The notes under the pieces: model-generated
The model's input: the letters and a program-made list of their open reading frames with translations, nothing else
What the model was told of the DNA's origin: nothing
Database searches by the model: none
Translations under genes and position numbers: made by a program
Source: Karstenula rhodostoma CBS 690.94
Taxonomy: Eukaryota > Ascomycota > Dothideomycetes > Pleosporales > Didymosphaeriaceae
Assembly: GCA_010093485.1 (NCBI GenBank)
Contig: MU001496.1
Span: forward strand, 1,121,666 to 1,185,665
DNA: 64,000 nucleotides
Reading direction: 5' to 3'
Shown: one piece after another, positions 51,369 through 63,563 of the stretch
Numbering within the stretch: position 1 is the first letter of the stretch
How the letters are laid out: each line of letters starts with the position of its first letter

Positions 51369-53800
51369 GCTCAAAGAGATTCAAGGTGGATTGATCGAAA
51401 GGATGGCACTATCGAGTATGGAGATGAACGATATCGTCTACGGATCTCAGGACATCCGAACAGAATTGCTGACATGCCCGTTGACCTCCAGCTAAACATA
51501 TAAGTAGGCAACCTATCCCACCTCATCGCATCACTAGACATCTCAGACCCAGCACGCTGGCATGGCGATCCATATCGTTTAGAAAACCAAAGTAACCACA
51601 GGAGGAAGTGCTCTTGGCTCCAAGCTGAGCCTCAGTAAGCAGCCCTAACACCCACCGCACCAAAAAAAAAATTGTCCAGACTGCTACTCGCTCTGTATGT
51701 GGTTGAGTTTCAGCGGAGGCACCGTTGACCGGAAAGGGGACCCAGGCCAGCTAGGAGTCATGTAGCATGCGGACCGTGGGCCGAAGCACCTTGGCAGCTT
51801 CTTTGTGGCAGCCGCCTCACCGACTACGATGAGCCTCTGGTGAGGGCTTGGGGGTTTGGGCTTTGTTGTACGAGAGGTGCCTGTGGCTGGCTGCGGAGGA
51901 GGTGGGCGGATTTTTGTCTTCTGAGCGGCGCTCACCGCCCCTTGATGCGGTGTAGCCGCAGTTGTGGTACATCAATGCTCGACGTGACGCACGCTGAGAA
52001 CACAACTTGCGCATTCCCGCAAGCTCTTTTAGCGATGACATGCACCCCCAAGCCTCCCAGACGTGGCACAGAAAAGTTATCGTATCAGACACCGGCTAAA
52101 CAGACGCCATCCCGAGGTCTTGTATGTTGGGATATTCTCCTTAGGAAGGTGAGATTGTGTGGGGGATCAGATAACTCACTTGTTGCGCGAGAAAATTAGT
52201 CGCGTCCGACCGTGTCCGAAGGTTTGCTACATTGAGTGGCGTCTGCGTGGCATTTCTTCTGGAAAGTCAACCGGCCCCGTGTAACCGCACGAAAATAGGA
52301 CGAGTGGGGACAGAATATCCAGCGTGCAACCGCGCACAAGAACGCACTTCGTAGCAGACATGTAAGATGCCCTTGGATCTGGAACAGTCGAGTGGAGCGC
52401 AATCTTTGGTCCTTTGTCGACGGATTATCCTGTTGCCGGAAGTGATGCTGGGGGCGGGTCCATGGTACCCTCTACCAGGCAATCACAACGAAATTGAGTT
52501 TGGTACTGGGCAATGAAGCTGTGTCACCTCGGAACGACCGCGCTTCCCAGAAACAGAAGGCTTTCAGCGTGGCGATACTCGTAGGGCTGATGAAGGCGGT
52601 GTTTCGGTGGTCGAAGAGGCTCTGTTTGCTACGCTTGTTGGAGGTAGGACTCACAGTGCAATGACGTTGCGACCAGCACGCGAGCAAACAATGTATGAGG
52701 CATCTACTGGTATGGTCTCACTTGATGTTGCTTGCATTGGGCCTGACGTGTTGCACCGACCGGGGGAACATCGACGGGCATCAGTCGCAAAAAGGTTCGA
52801 TGTCCGTCGCATAGTACGCACCGATGCACACCAACCGCGGAACCATGCGAATGTTGATCCCGAGATAGATTGACAGATCGACAGGAGGTCTCGAGAGCTG
52901 AAGCCGTTGGGAAGATGTTGCTCATCGCGTGCTGCAAAGGCTCAATGGGCACAATATGCTTTTGCTGCCTACATATCGTCACGTGAATATTCTGTGCCCG
53001 GGCTGGACTTGTCCTCCGAATCTTGGTGCATTGTTTCAGACCTGCTTGAAGTAGTATGCTGCCATCATCATGTTAGCAACATCCGCTAGCGCGATCAAGC
53101 ACAGTGATCCCCGGCGAAGCGATGGAAACATCTGAAGTCGAGTCAAACAGAACTCGCACCAAGACACGGCTCGGGGATCTTCCCCCACACGCACATCACT
53201 TTAGCGCGCGACAGGGGTCCGCTCTTCCACGACGCACGCCGTTCATCCCAGATAGCGCCCGTCAAAACGCTGTCGCATGTTTTAGCATCTTCCATATCTA
53301 GCTGCCTTCGAGGTAGGCGAACGAGTGCTTGAACGAAAATGTTGGTTACTAACTTCGGTTACTGCCAACCACGATGGGAGAAAGCTTGTCATTGTAGGCT
53401 TGGAGCGAGGCGCGCCTCCCCGCTTTTTAGATGTGCCGAACGTACCAAAGTTTGGTCGACGGTCTAAGATAAACCCTAGCAAGTTCATGATTTAGGCTTC
53501 AGAGTCTAGGCTAGTGGCAGTGATGTGCATGTTCATCAATTCGAAGCAACCAGTCGACGAACGCAGTGAAGGACCGAATGGTAGAACGAAAAACCATGCA
53601 AGACGAGATCGTGTGGGCATTAGATGTCGTGACAAATTAAATACAGGTCGCTGGAAAACATGATCATGCAACACCTTAGCCGCCGCAAGGCCTTCCGAGG
53701 GTGGATGGTATCTGCCTATGCAACGGTGCAGCACTTGCAGCCCCCCAAGACAAGGAACATGAAACCATAACTCCACCTCTGTAATCGCCAGCTTCCGCGT
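51369..53800. other. Gene-poor stretch, about 2.4 kb
   Basis: Left part includes the promoter of the leftward Zn2Cys6 gene. An A9 run lies at about 51662. Short frames (for example 52607-52873 and 52704-52982) overlap in opposite directions and show no family features. The right end is the 3' flank of the purine permease. Nothing recognised otherwise. Confidence 0.4.
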
Positions 53801-55990
53801 CTACATATTCCGGAATACCTTTTCGTCGCGAGGATCCCTGGGCATCACGATGACGGTGTCGAGCTCGCGATTCATGTTTTGTGATCGGCTGTGGAAGCGT
53901 TCCTGCGAGGTCCCGCTTTTGAGCGACGCAGTATCTTGCTTCAGCTCATGAGTGCTTCCGTGCCCGAAATGGGAAACGACGGCTTGACTGGCTGTAATGA
54001 ACCAGGGAAGCCTGCCGTGGGGTTTAACTGCATGCACTCTTAGTTCGGCAATTAGAGTTAGCCAGTTGTAGTACTCACTTGTCCAGTACTCGCGATGGTC
54101 TTCATCGTCTGGCACAATGTGTCCACGGCTAATGATCTTCGTAATGTAGATCAGCCCGTTTAGGACCGTGTACACCAGAATTCCGGCAATCAATCCGTAT
54201 GCAGCGCTGTAGCCAAACGGGATGAACATGACAGTGACGAAGGCTGGGACGGCATCGCCGATGTATCTCCAATTGATCATGACGATTTGGCGCATCATCA
54301 AACAGCCGACCTGGGGACGATTAGAATTGAGACAAGGTGCTGAATCAGTAGTGCTGCTTACCAAGATCAATGTGCATCCAGTCGCCCAAGGAGGAATTGA
54401 AGCGAAGATTGGTGCAAAAAACATGGAGATGAAGAAGCATAAGCCGCAGGTCATGGCTGTCAACCCCGTCTTCCCACCTTCGGCAATGCCAGCTCCTGAT
54501 TCGATGAAAGCTGTAACTGGTGAAACGCCGAGGAGAGAACCAACGGAGATACACAATGCATCTGTGCAATAAGCGAGCGTAGATCTGGGGAAATCTCCAG
54601 TGTCTGGATCAACGACGCCGGAGAAACGCGCCATACTGTATAGTGTAGCCGTACAATCAATAATGTCGACATAAAGAAAGGTGAAGAGAGCGAGTACGAA
54701 GTGTGATGGCGCAGTTGATATGTTCCAATCCAAGACATTGAGGGTCGTGATGGGATGAAAATCGACAACTTGTTTGAAGAAGTTCCAGCGGTCATCGCCC
54801 TGATTAGTGTGGGGAAAGTAGGTGAAGGATGTTCCTCGTCTGTGCTGTAAATCAGTACGCTGGGACGGCAATGGCAGGTCTCCACTCACGGCCAAGACAT
54901 GATTGAGACTAACGCAATGCCAGCAATCATTGCGCTCTTAACCTTGTAGGTCATAAGATAGGCTGTGACTACGCCCCCGCACATGATACCAATCCACATC
55001 TGCAATTACCCGTCAGTTTCCGGGCTCGATGCAAACGATTAGCCTGCAGCCATGCGCAAGGACTCACCGTCGGAGAAGTCATCTGGTGACTCGTGCAGAA
55101 GCCAGTCTCGTCATTGTAAACATCCGGACATCCCGCAATCTCAAGGGGTGTGGTCTTAGCACCTTGGATGGCTCCTATACCTGCCGAGTGACCTAACCCG
55201 ATCTCAGAGAGAAATAGTCCAATTCCGCAAGCGCTCGCAATTTTCAGTGACACGGGAATAATCTTCACCAGCCACTGCCGCATCCCGATCAGGGACAAAA
55301 ACATGAAGAGAAATCCCTCTACAAACACAGCAGTAAGGGCCAGGCTGTATGGCACAGAGCCACTGCCGTGGTAGCCCACAATTTGGTATGCAAAGTAAGC
55401 ATTGATCCCCATACCCGGTCTGCGGGTAATATCAGTACTAGCGTCTCAGGAGCTGAGCTATAGGCAGATAACTTACGCAAGTGCGACGGGCATGTTTGTA
55501 AGGAAGCCGAACAAAACGCAGCTGAATCCTGCTATGGCAGCAGTGGCGGTGATTAGAGACCGATGCAGATCTGGTGCTGGTTAGCATGATCTTGAACGGG
55601 GCACAGGACAGCATACCTTCCACACATAGTGCATAATCTCTGTCGATTTTACAAAACGGATCGTTAGGGTCATTGCAAACACAATTGCCGCCCGTGTCGG
55701 ACAAGACAGTCGCCTGTGAATGTCAAGATTAACTCACGCGGATGATCGGTAGACTCACATTTACGGAGATGATGTATGCCATTGTAAAGAACACTGTCAG
55801 TCCGGCACGTAGCTCGGTTGTGAACTTGGTGTTCTTGATCTCAAAGTCCTTCGACGATCAGATTCTACGTTCCACAAGAGCATGGAGGAGAACTCACATG
55901 GCCCGAGCCTTCGAGGTGGAAGATCCGCCCAAACGTAGACGCCGCTGCCCGTCGGTCGACGGAGTCGATTCTCCGTTTGATGGCGTTCAT
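53801..55990 (-). CDS. azgA: AzgA-type adenine/guanine/hypoxanthine permease
   Basis: Plasma-membrane H+/purine symporter of the AzgA family. About nine exons are separated by introns near 55897, 55745, 55610, 55480, 55065, 54890, 54360 and 54075, giving a product near 580 residues. Exon 1 (55990-55898) encodes MNAIKRRIDSVDRRAAASTF then the amphipathic GRIFHLEGSG. Family marks in order: TTELRAGLTVFFTMAYIISV with NATVLSD, the Cys-rich loop (GGNCVCNDPNDPFC), LITATAAIAGFSCVLFGFLT then NMPVALAPGMGINAYFAYQI, LKIASACGIGLFLSEIGLG, PSHFVLALFTFLYVDIIDCT, the block VSPVTAFIESGAGIAEGGKT then GLTAMTCGLCF (the catalytic Glu/Gly motif), PFGYSAAYGLIAGI and an unfolded C-terminal tail. The transport motifs are intact. 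I checked the phase of the first exons by hand; later junctions are approximate. Confidence 0.9.
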
Positions 55991-57463
55991 GACGGTAGGC
56001 GTACAATCGAGATCGATTGCAAGGAGCAAAGGTAGTGATTAACTGATGCAATGGCAAACGCTCTTCTGTCGAGGAAGATTAAATAGCTATCTTTGAACCG
56101 AGACCCATGGAAAGAAAGTATTATGAAAGTGTTAGGTATGCAGGAGGTGCTATCGACCAGGACGACGTGAATTAGCCTGCTCTCGATATGTCCGCAGGGG
56201 CCAGCGTAGGATAGACCGATGATACGCAAGGGAGTTCTTGACTTTCAAATACAGAAGCAGACGGGGATGAGGCTGCAGACAATAGCCAGCCACGAGACGT
56301 GGTGAAAGCAGAATGCAGGACAGGGAGCTGTCAAATCGTAGTTGACAGTGCCGTCCCCCATGTTCAAACAACGGGCCACAGCGCCCTGCCACGGCGGCCT
56401 GCAGCAGTGCAGCTGCAGTAATGTGACGCTGTGGAGATTTGGTTTGCTAGGGACGGAAGAGCGCGGTGGCGGCTGCGGGTACCGAGTCAGGGATCTCGTC
56501 ACATCCTTGAACCCTGCTCTTCAACACCTCGTCAGGAACAGTTTGTCGATCTAAACCTTTACGGTTGACGATCAACCGCCCCGCGTCTCTCCTAAAACGA
56601 CGAACATTGGAGATGTCCTCTCGAGCAAGGACAAGGTCTGAACTGTGCTCCATAAGGTCTGGCCCCTAAGACCACACCCGCAGGGGCATTGTTAATTAAC
56701 CCGCTCCAGGCTTGTGTTGCGGTGGGTGTAGGAGGTCGTGACCGGGAGTTGTCTCTGCAGGAAAATCATGACTACAGGCCAAAGAGATCGTCTTGCTCCC
56801 TCTGCCGACTGCATTTGGGAGGGATGAGGCGGTCTCAGACTGTAGCAGACGCGGCCTTGAATGCATGACACATGACCTCCGGGTTCACAGTGTATCTGCA
56901 CATCGCCCGATTGGATGACCGATTGGAACCCGTCCCGACAGAAGAAGAGACATGTAGCAGTGCGGCACCGATAAGCTGGCCAATCAGTGGAGGTGGTACG
57001 ACATGGAATTGCGAAGGCTCGAGTCAATCTGCGTAACCGTACCAGCTTGGCCCACGTGTAAGCGAAACTCTGGTGGCTTGAGTAGCTCCCTGAAGCCGAA
57101 AGATGCGCATGTTGGCTCATACATCCCGTATGCGAGCACAACAGCACAGGTCCCTGCTAGTTTGTTCTCGTCCTAAATTTCGAGGTCCTTATGAAGACCC
57201 TTTCATAGCCCAATAAAGCCACAGGCGGAATGTGCGACAGTCGACGACTTCAGGTGTTCTTGTAAAAGAGGCCCTCGTGCGCCCGCCCTGAACTCTCCAC
57301 ACTAGCTACCAGCTGTCTGGTCGGCGCTTGCTTATGCTTTTTGTATCTGTTAGCGATTAACCACACTTGACCTTTGATACCCAGCGTTGGTTATTCTTTC
57401 GATACCCTTCCGTAATTTCTAGCGCTCTTCTTACGATCTCCACTTTGCTCTGCTTTATTCATA
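55991..57463. other. Intergenic, about 1.5 kb, divergent promoters
   Basis: Between azgA (-) and the methyltransferase gene (+). It should hold both promoters. Several GATA motifs occur near the azgA start, in line with nitrogen control of purine uptake known in Aspergillus, although single GATA motifs are common by chance. No gene recognised. Confidence 0.4.
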
Positions 57464-59522
57464 ATGTTCTCCGCCGACCTCTCCTGGACGGATCCAGACA
57501 CAGAGAAAGTTGGCGTGCGAAGAGAACGAATCGCAAAGGAGCGCTCTCTGCACTCGACGACGCCTTCTGTGAGCAGCTCTCGGAGCTCGATAGCTTCATC
57601 CTTCGCCGACGAACGACAATTGTGGTGGACGTCAAGCCTCCGAAAAGCCAAGAGTCTTAAACTGAACAAGAAAGCAAGACCTTCGACAAGCCGCAGCAAT
57701 GTCACCGACGCCTCGCGACCAACATCTACCGCTCTCCGCTCAATAGAGTCCGAACCAAGCCGAGAGTTGAAGGATCCCTCATTGCAACCAGGTTGGACGT
57801 ATTCCTCCACGCTATCGTCGAATCTCCCATCCGGTGCGCCGTTAGATTCTCCAGCACCCGAATATGAAGTACCTGAGTTAGAAGGCGACTTGTCTTCTCG
57901 CGGTGCCAACTCTACTGGCTCTCGCTCCTCCCGTAAGCTGTGATCGTCTCTCTTGGGCGTCGCAATACTGACGACACGTGTAAGATGAGCGACGATGGAG
58001 TCTAAAACCTTACCCCAAGGTACATATCGCTGATGAGATCGAAGAGATCCAACCACGCAGTCCTCGTTCTTTCATCACTCGCACAGCACGGCGGGGTTCA
58101 GTAGCCGCGCAATTCGACGATATCGCCACAATCACCCCAACAACGTCTTCCGACAGCAGAAAGCAGTGAGTGTTCGCCATGGTGGAACTGTCACTCCGAA
58201 CTTACAGTGTGACAGAACCGGCCTTGTGAAAACCGATGGATGGATAGGACTTGAGCGACTGAAACTGCAAGACCAACCTGAGGAAGACGTGCCACCAGTG
58301 CCACCAATCGAGACACACCGGTCGCACGCTAATGGTTTCGCGTCTTCAAAGTTGGCTCCGTGGATACCTCCTAATGACTGGCACGTCTTGCAACCCGAGA
58401 ACATGCAAGACTTTGAGAGGCCGCTCCAGCAACGCAAAGAGCTGCCGCCAACGCCGGTATTGGACGGAATTACGATGGCGCAGAACAACCTGCTGGAGCT
58501 TACCAGATTTCAACGGTTCATTAGGCGGATGGAAAGCGCGGGTCCGAAGGTCATCCTTGATCGTCTGAAGGAAGAATGGAATGATCCTAACGACGAGGAA
58601 ACCAACAAAGAGCTGCATCTCGAAAAGCGGCTGTGGGTGCTGTAAGTCAAGCTCGCCGTCCGTACACAGACTACTGACAATACCGTATGAGACAGATGTT
58701 AACCTCATGCAGGACTGCGTTCCAGCTCCAAAACACGGGCCGACTACAATCGAATCCGCAACCGAAGTGCAACACGGGCAAAATCCTAGAGATGTACGGA
58801 GATCTAGGTAAGTCGAACCCGGATAGCACAATCGATTGTATAGTTGACCGTTAGCAGCGGAAGTATACCAGCTCTCTGCAATGCATCCAAGACACAAGGT
58901 TCAGTACCTGACCACTGAACCTCAGCGACCAATGCCGCTACCTGGAAACGTGTCGTACACGACGGTGTCACAACCAGGCCTAATACCATGCCCTTGGCCG
59001 GATGCGACGTTCTCCCGCATTCGCGCTTCAACGCTCCCCTCGCTGGTGCCATCGTCGAAGTTACCGGAACTGTTACGCGAATGCCACCGCTTGCTCGCGC
59101 CAGGAGGGGTGCTCGAGATCAGGATCATGGACGCTGCACCCGCCCGGAAGACCGCGGGTCCCTTGCTAAGAGCGTGGATCGAGGATCGGCTCTCGATTAA
59201 TCTGGAGAAAACTTTCCGTTGCTCCAAGCCTTGCATGCTCTTTCCTGGCTGGATTGCCGACGCTGGCTTTGAGCTACCAACCGTGGAAGGCGTGAACGAG
59301 GTCATGCAGCTACCTTGCGCGTTCGACGGATGCTGCATTGATGCGGAACTCAAAATGCTTGTCGGACGAGCGCTCTGGAAGGATATCTGGGGTCCGTTTG
59401 TGGATGTTGACGAGACTTCCGACGAACCTCAATTCTGGTGGGAGGACGATGAGATCGTGGCCGAGTGCGTGGAACACGGCACGGTGTTCGAATGCGGAGC
59501 TATCTTTGCGTATAAGAAGTAA
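57464..59522 (+). CDS. LaeA-like SAM-methyltransferase-fold protein
   Basis: Five exons: 57464-57932, 57985-58165, 58216-58641, 58713-58807 and 58858-59522. They join with matching phases to 611 residues. The first 300 residues are disordered and Ser/Thr/Arg-rich with a DVPPVPPIETH-type Pro segment. A conserved helical section follows (LLELTRFQRFIRRMESAGPK, VILDRLKEEWNDP), then a Rossmann-like domain: GKILEMYGDLAEVYQLSAMH, VSYTTVSQPG, PCPWPDATFSRIRASTLPSL, LPELLRECHRLLAPGGVLEI and RIMDAAP. The LREC-RLL-PGG-LEI motif is the usual post-I block of fungal LaeA-like enzymes. Motif I, normally E/D-x-G-x-G-x-G, reads LEMYGDLAE and lacks the Gly pattern. It may be inactive or bind SAM differently. 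Targets unknown. Confidence 0.78.
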
Positions 59523-60017
59523 GCCATTGGATTGAGTTTGCTGCTCCAAGTAGCGCAACCGACTCTATGGATATATATTCGACTGTGGCGTGGCTGTGAC
59601 CGGGCTCGTTTGGGCGGACGCCTGGCGGATCGCGTAGTAATCTGGGGTGGATTTTTGTTTCATACCATGATACCACAGCTCAGCTTCTTGCTTAAATTTG
59701 GACATGGGAAGTGGCTGGCACCATCGAAAGCAATGGCAAGGTTGTCCATGATGGCATTGAGATGTCGTGCATCTGAACCAAGGTCATTCCCCGTCGTGAT
59801 TTCGTGATCTAGCACCAACACGTGAGCGCCCGTTCCCGCGTCTGGACCCTCTTCAATCCCGACACCACAACTTCGAGTCCGTGCGACACGTCCCGTTTCA
59901 TCAGCCTCGCTCGCTACAAGTCAGCCAACAACACGTAAGTCGTCAGCTCACCACCTTGCTTTCGCTTTTCCCTCCCTCGTATTTCACGCCAAAGAAACAA
60001 GACCACATCGCACCACC
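59523..60017. other. Intergenic, 495 bases
   Basis: 3' flank of the methyltransferase and promoter of the thioredoxin-fold gene. An ATATATATT segment near 59570 may be a polyadenylation or promoter AT tract. Nothing else seen. Confidence 0.4.
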
Positions 60018-60823
60018 ATGCTGAGCAAGTTCGGAACTAAGATCGCGCTCCAGAGGGCCGGCCTGGGCAACGTCTCGCTGCCATCCTTACCGAAGAACGA
60101 CAGCAAGGGCGGAGAAGGGGGGCCGGGCTTCGCGATCCCAAACCCCTTCGGGAACGTACAATGGGGGAAGGCTTTCAGCTCGTGGCAGGCGCCGGCGGAG
60201 GGATACGCCGTCGCTGATCCGCCCGCGATCAACATCCGCGCTCCGAGCAACTCGAAACTGAGGTTCCCTCCCATCGACGGCAGACCATGTGTGATTCTGT
60301 TCCTGAGATTCTGCGGGTGTCCTTGTAAGCTTCCCCACAGTGAGGGTAGAGCGAGAGAGGTAGATGGCTGACATTGACACCCACAGTCACACAGAAACTC
60401 TTCCTCCGCCTGCGTTCCCTCGCAAACCGCCACACTGGCGTCCACTTCATCGCCATCTCGCACTGCACACCCGAAGCAACCGCTGCCTGGACGAAGAAGA
60501 TCGGGGGCGCGTGGAACGTGGACATAATCGTCGACGAGCCGCGCGAGCTGTACGCAATGTGGGGCCTGGGTGTGTCGACTTGGGGCCACGTGCTCAACCC
60601 GCGCAATGGAATCAACCAGATCAAACTGAGCAAGCAGGAGGGTGCGGTGTGGCAGCCCGTAGGCGAAGGAGGCTGCAGGTGGCAGGTAGGAGGCGCATAC
60701 GCGGTAGATGAGAGGGGCACGGTGAGGTGGGGTGCGCCCATGGTTAGTGTAGACGAGGATATCATGTTTGAAGATGGCATCAGGGCGCTAGGCTTTCCAG
60801 CGGCTGCACCGGGGGTGTTTTGA
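60018..60823 (+). CDS. PRXL2/AhpC-TSA-like thioredoxin-fold protein
   Basis: Exons 60018-60324 and 60387-60823 join across a 62-base intron to 247 residues. After a Gly/Pro-rich N-terminus, a strand-helix pattern appears: PPIDGRPCVILFLRFCGCPF then TQKLFLRLRSLANRHTGVHF, IAISHCTPEATAAWTKKIGG, VDIIVDEPRELYAMWGLGVS and VGGAYAVDERGTVRWG. This matches the PRXL2/AAED1-like branch of the peroxiredoxin superfamily, whose members are poorly characterised redox proteins. The Cys-containing turn reads CGCPFTQ, where the Thr stands at the position of a second Cys in some relatives. No signal peptide is clear, so the product is probably cytosolic or peroxisomal. It shares no obvious pathway with its neighbours. 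Confidence 0.75.
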
Positions 60824-61397
60824 TCCGTGTGATGGGACATTTGGCTTTGGACTCTGGGTTTTGCGAGGCGTTTGTGTAGAAAGATATCCATGCATTTCCT
60901 GTAGGCTATTTCAAATTGAAGAAAACTATCCTACTTCTGACTCTGCGTCTAGCAGTGGGGTATTTGGTAGCGGTGTCGCTGAAGGCTTCACGGTTCTCGT
61001 AGTTGGTGTGTTGTCGATGGGGTTCCAGCTACCACAAGCAATATCACATCATAAACGCATCCATCCAACGTGTAAATGTAACTCAAAGTGGAGATCATGC
61101 ATTCAAGGTTCCTTGATGCTTTGGTATACAACCTTCCTCGCAGCATGCTACAGTTCGCAGTGCCAATAAATCCGCCGACGCCTTTACAAATGCTTCGGTC
61201 CGCTACCCATACAATGCGTCTATATACAGTACAACATATATACAAACAATATACACGTGAATATACTTCTGTCTCCGCTGCTTTGCTGGCGGTATAGAAA
61301 TGGCCGAGGGCAGTGTGGCACTTCGTCGGCTCTTTGCTTGTTTGTGAGTGTCCAACTGGAAAAACGGACGATGAATCGGGTTCTTGCGCGGCGAACT
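60824..61397. other. Convergent intergenic, 574 bases
   Basis: 3' flanks of the PRXL2-like gene (+) and the PPR-type gene (-). AT-rich near 61210-61270 (ATATACAGTACAACATATATACA). No gene recognised. Confidence 0.4.
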
Positions 61398-63563
61398 TTA
61401 TGGACCCTTCCTGCGCTTGGCTATTAGTTCGCTGTCGTCTGGTGGAGATGCTTTGCCTGGTACTGTCTCGCGAAGCTCATGCTCCATCCAAACAGCCCAT
61501 GGGTCAACCTCGTTCGCAGTGCCCTGTTTCTGAGGCTGCATGGTCTGCTGAGTAACCCCTACGTTCATCTTGAATGATAACGGTGTGTCGGTCTCCGTAA
61601 CCTCGTCCGGCGGTGTGGTCTGCATTGGCTCGCTGAGCTCATACTCCACCCATGCAGTCCAAGGATCAGCATGCTCCGCGGTACCTTGCTGCTGAGGGGG
61701 CGGGTTGTTCTCAGCCAAGCCTGCGTTCATTTCCTCGAAGAAAGGCACCGTCTCCTCGGTAGCCTCATCGGTCTTCATGTAGTCGGATACAGCGATGAGA
61801 AGATTATCAGCTGTCCATGCTGGCGCAAGATAGCCTTTCTTTGGTCGCATGGCATTTATGGTTTCCTTGTACGATGTCAAGATGGCTTTACGACTGTAGC
61901 CCTGCTGAATCACATCATTGAGGACGGTGTTGAAAGCTGCCGGTTTCTGAGTAACGGAGCACAAGCTGAGGAATTGTGCGTATGCCTTGGCCAGAAGTTC
62001 GGGTCGGATGCGTCCCTTGATGCTTGCAATTTCTTCCCAGACGATCAGGCCGCCTTGCCAGTCGGCACGATGCAAGCAATCGTCTAGAAAGCGAGATAGA
62101 CCGATTATGTCCAGACCCCAACCGTCATCCTTCATCTCAAAGTAGATGTCCATCGCTCTTTCGAAGCCAGCAAATTCCAGAACGCCATGCATGAGAGCGT
62201 CGAATACCATAGGCGTGGGATACACCTTCTGCAAGACCTTTTTCTCGCTGGCACGAATCAGGCGGCCATTCCCCGCTTCGTTAATTGTGATATCGGGCCT
62301 CGCTAGCATCAATGCGTTGCCTGCACCTCGCATTTTGGCAACAAACTTACTGAACTGCTCAGGGCGCCGTTCTTCCGCATAATGATTTAGGATGGTAGCG
62401 CATGTGATCTCATTTGGGCGAATTTTGCAGCCGTCCATGTCCTTAATGACATCATCGACAAGGCGTGGCTGTTCCCACTTTCGGAACCCAGCGAGAAGAA
62501 TGTTGAAGGTCTGCAGGTTTGGAGCAGCCGTTGAGACGAGTAAATTGTGACAAATCTTGGCCGTGGCTACAGCGATGTCTTCGGTTTTTTCACGTTTGCC
62601 GTGGTATTCCTCAAACAATTTCTTTATGGCCACATTGAGCTGGTTAGTGATGTGGTGGAAATCCCCATCGCTGTCCTGGAAGTAATTGGGCTCTGCTTGA
62701 ATCTTTGGACCGGTTCTGATACTCATTGAATCCTCGGGCCAGTCCTCCTTGTTGGTCTTTTCTAGGGCTCTCATATTCGCCATGATTTCACGTCGGATCC
62801 TGAGACTTTCTTCATCAGTAAGAAAAGCCACAGTGCCGATATGTGGCGACAATGAAGCAAGATCGTCGTCAGACAACAAGTATGCTTCAGAATGGCACAG
62901 TAGGTTGTGGACCAATGAACACACTGAGAGCTCTTGCAAGGCTAGTTTCTTCCGAGTCGCTCTGTTGCGCAGGGCCTTCAAGCGCACACTCTCCAGCGCC
63001 CAAAGAGACTGAGGAGGCAAATTGTATCTGGATCCCGGACCGAGGCCAGTGCTGGCAGGCCAGTCGAGCAAAGATGGCCCATCGAGGCGGGCGTCGGAAC
63101 GCAGCAAGTCCCACAGGACCTCCGGGATAGCAGCTGTGTCCAATATCTCCTGTCGCTTGTCCAACACGGCATCATCAATCATATCCATTCCAGCGGCCTT
63201 GAACGCGTCGTCCCAATCCAGATCGCTAGGAATCGCTTCCACAGAGCGCAGCGTGTCTCGTTCGGGTGCGACGCCTGCAGTGTTTCGGTGCGCCGGCCTT
63301 TGCAGTGCGCGCAACTCCTCCTGTATGGTTTCGAACGCGGAGTCCCATTGTTCGCCCCGGCTTCGTTTAGCTTTTGCGTCTATGGCAAGACCCGCAGTGA
63401 ATATGGTTGTGTAGACGAAGGTCGATGTCGGGGTGCCCAAAGCCCATGCGCCTCGAAGGCCAGTCGCACCGGCGCGCCTTGCCACGGCGGGTGTGTTCGC
63501 CGCGCAGGATATGCACCTACAGGTACCCGGGGTGCGAAATGCCCGGGACCATAGTGCTGTCAT
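61398..63563 (-). CDS. Mitochondrial PPR-type protein
   Basis: A single-exon frame of 721 residues from the ATG encoding MTALWSRAF. The N-terminus is basic and Ala/Arg-rich (RAFRTPGTCRCISCAANTPA then VARRAGA), as in mitochondrial targeting peptides. A hydrophobic stretch STFVYTTIFTAGLAIDAKAK follows. Helical repeats of about 35 residues resemble pentatricopeptide repeats: LQTFNILLAGFRKWEQPRLV then DDVIKDMDGCKIRPNEITCA then TILNHYAEERRPEQFSKFVA, and PMVFDALMHGVLEFAGFERA then MDIYFEMKDDGWGLDIIGLS. PPR proteins bind specific mitochondrial RNAs in processing or translation. The C-terminus is acidic with Pro/Glu runs. Codons upstream to 63827 are open, and an earlier start is possible but lowers the targeting score. 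Target RNA unknown. Confidence 0.78.
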   Translation of the reverse strand: MTALWSRAFRTPGTCRCISCAANTPAVARRAGATGLRGAWALGTPTSTFVYTTIFTAGLAIDAKAKRSRGEQWDSAFETIQEELRALQRPAHRNTAGVAPERDTLRSVEAIPSDLDWDDAFKAAGMDMIDDAVLDKRQEILDTAAIPEVLWDLLRSDARLDGPSLLDWPASTGLGPGSRYNLPPQSLWALESVRLKALRNRATRKKLALQELSVCSLVHNLLCHSEAYLLSDDDLASLSPHIGTVAFLTDEESLRIRREIMANMRALEKTNKEDWPEDSMSIRTGPKIQAEPNYFQDSDGDFHHITNQLNVAIKKLFEEYHGKREKTEDIAVATAKICHNLLVSTAAPNLQTFNILLAGFRKWEQPRLVDDVIKDMDGCKIRPNEITCATILNHYAEERRPEQFSKFVAKMRGAGNALMLARPDITINEAGNGRLIRASEKKVLQKVYPTPMVFDALMHGVLEFAGFERAMDIYFEMKDDGWGLDIIGLSRFLDDCLHRADWQGGLIVWEEIASIKGRIRPELLAKAYAQFLSLCSVTQKPAAFNTVLNDVIQQGYSRKAILTSYKETINAMRPKKGYLAPAWTADNLLIAVSDYMKTDEATEETVPFFEEMNAGLAENNPPPQQQGTAEHADPWTAWVEYELSEPMQTTPPDEVTETDTPLSFKMNVGVTQQTMQPQKQGTANEVDPWAVWMEHELRETVPGKASPPDDSELIAKRRKGP

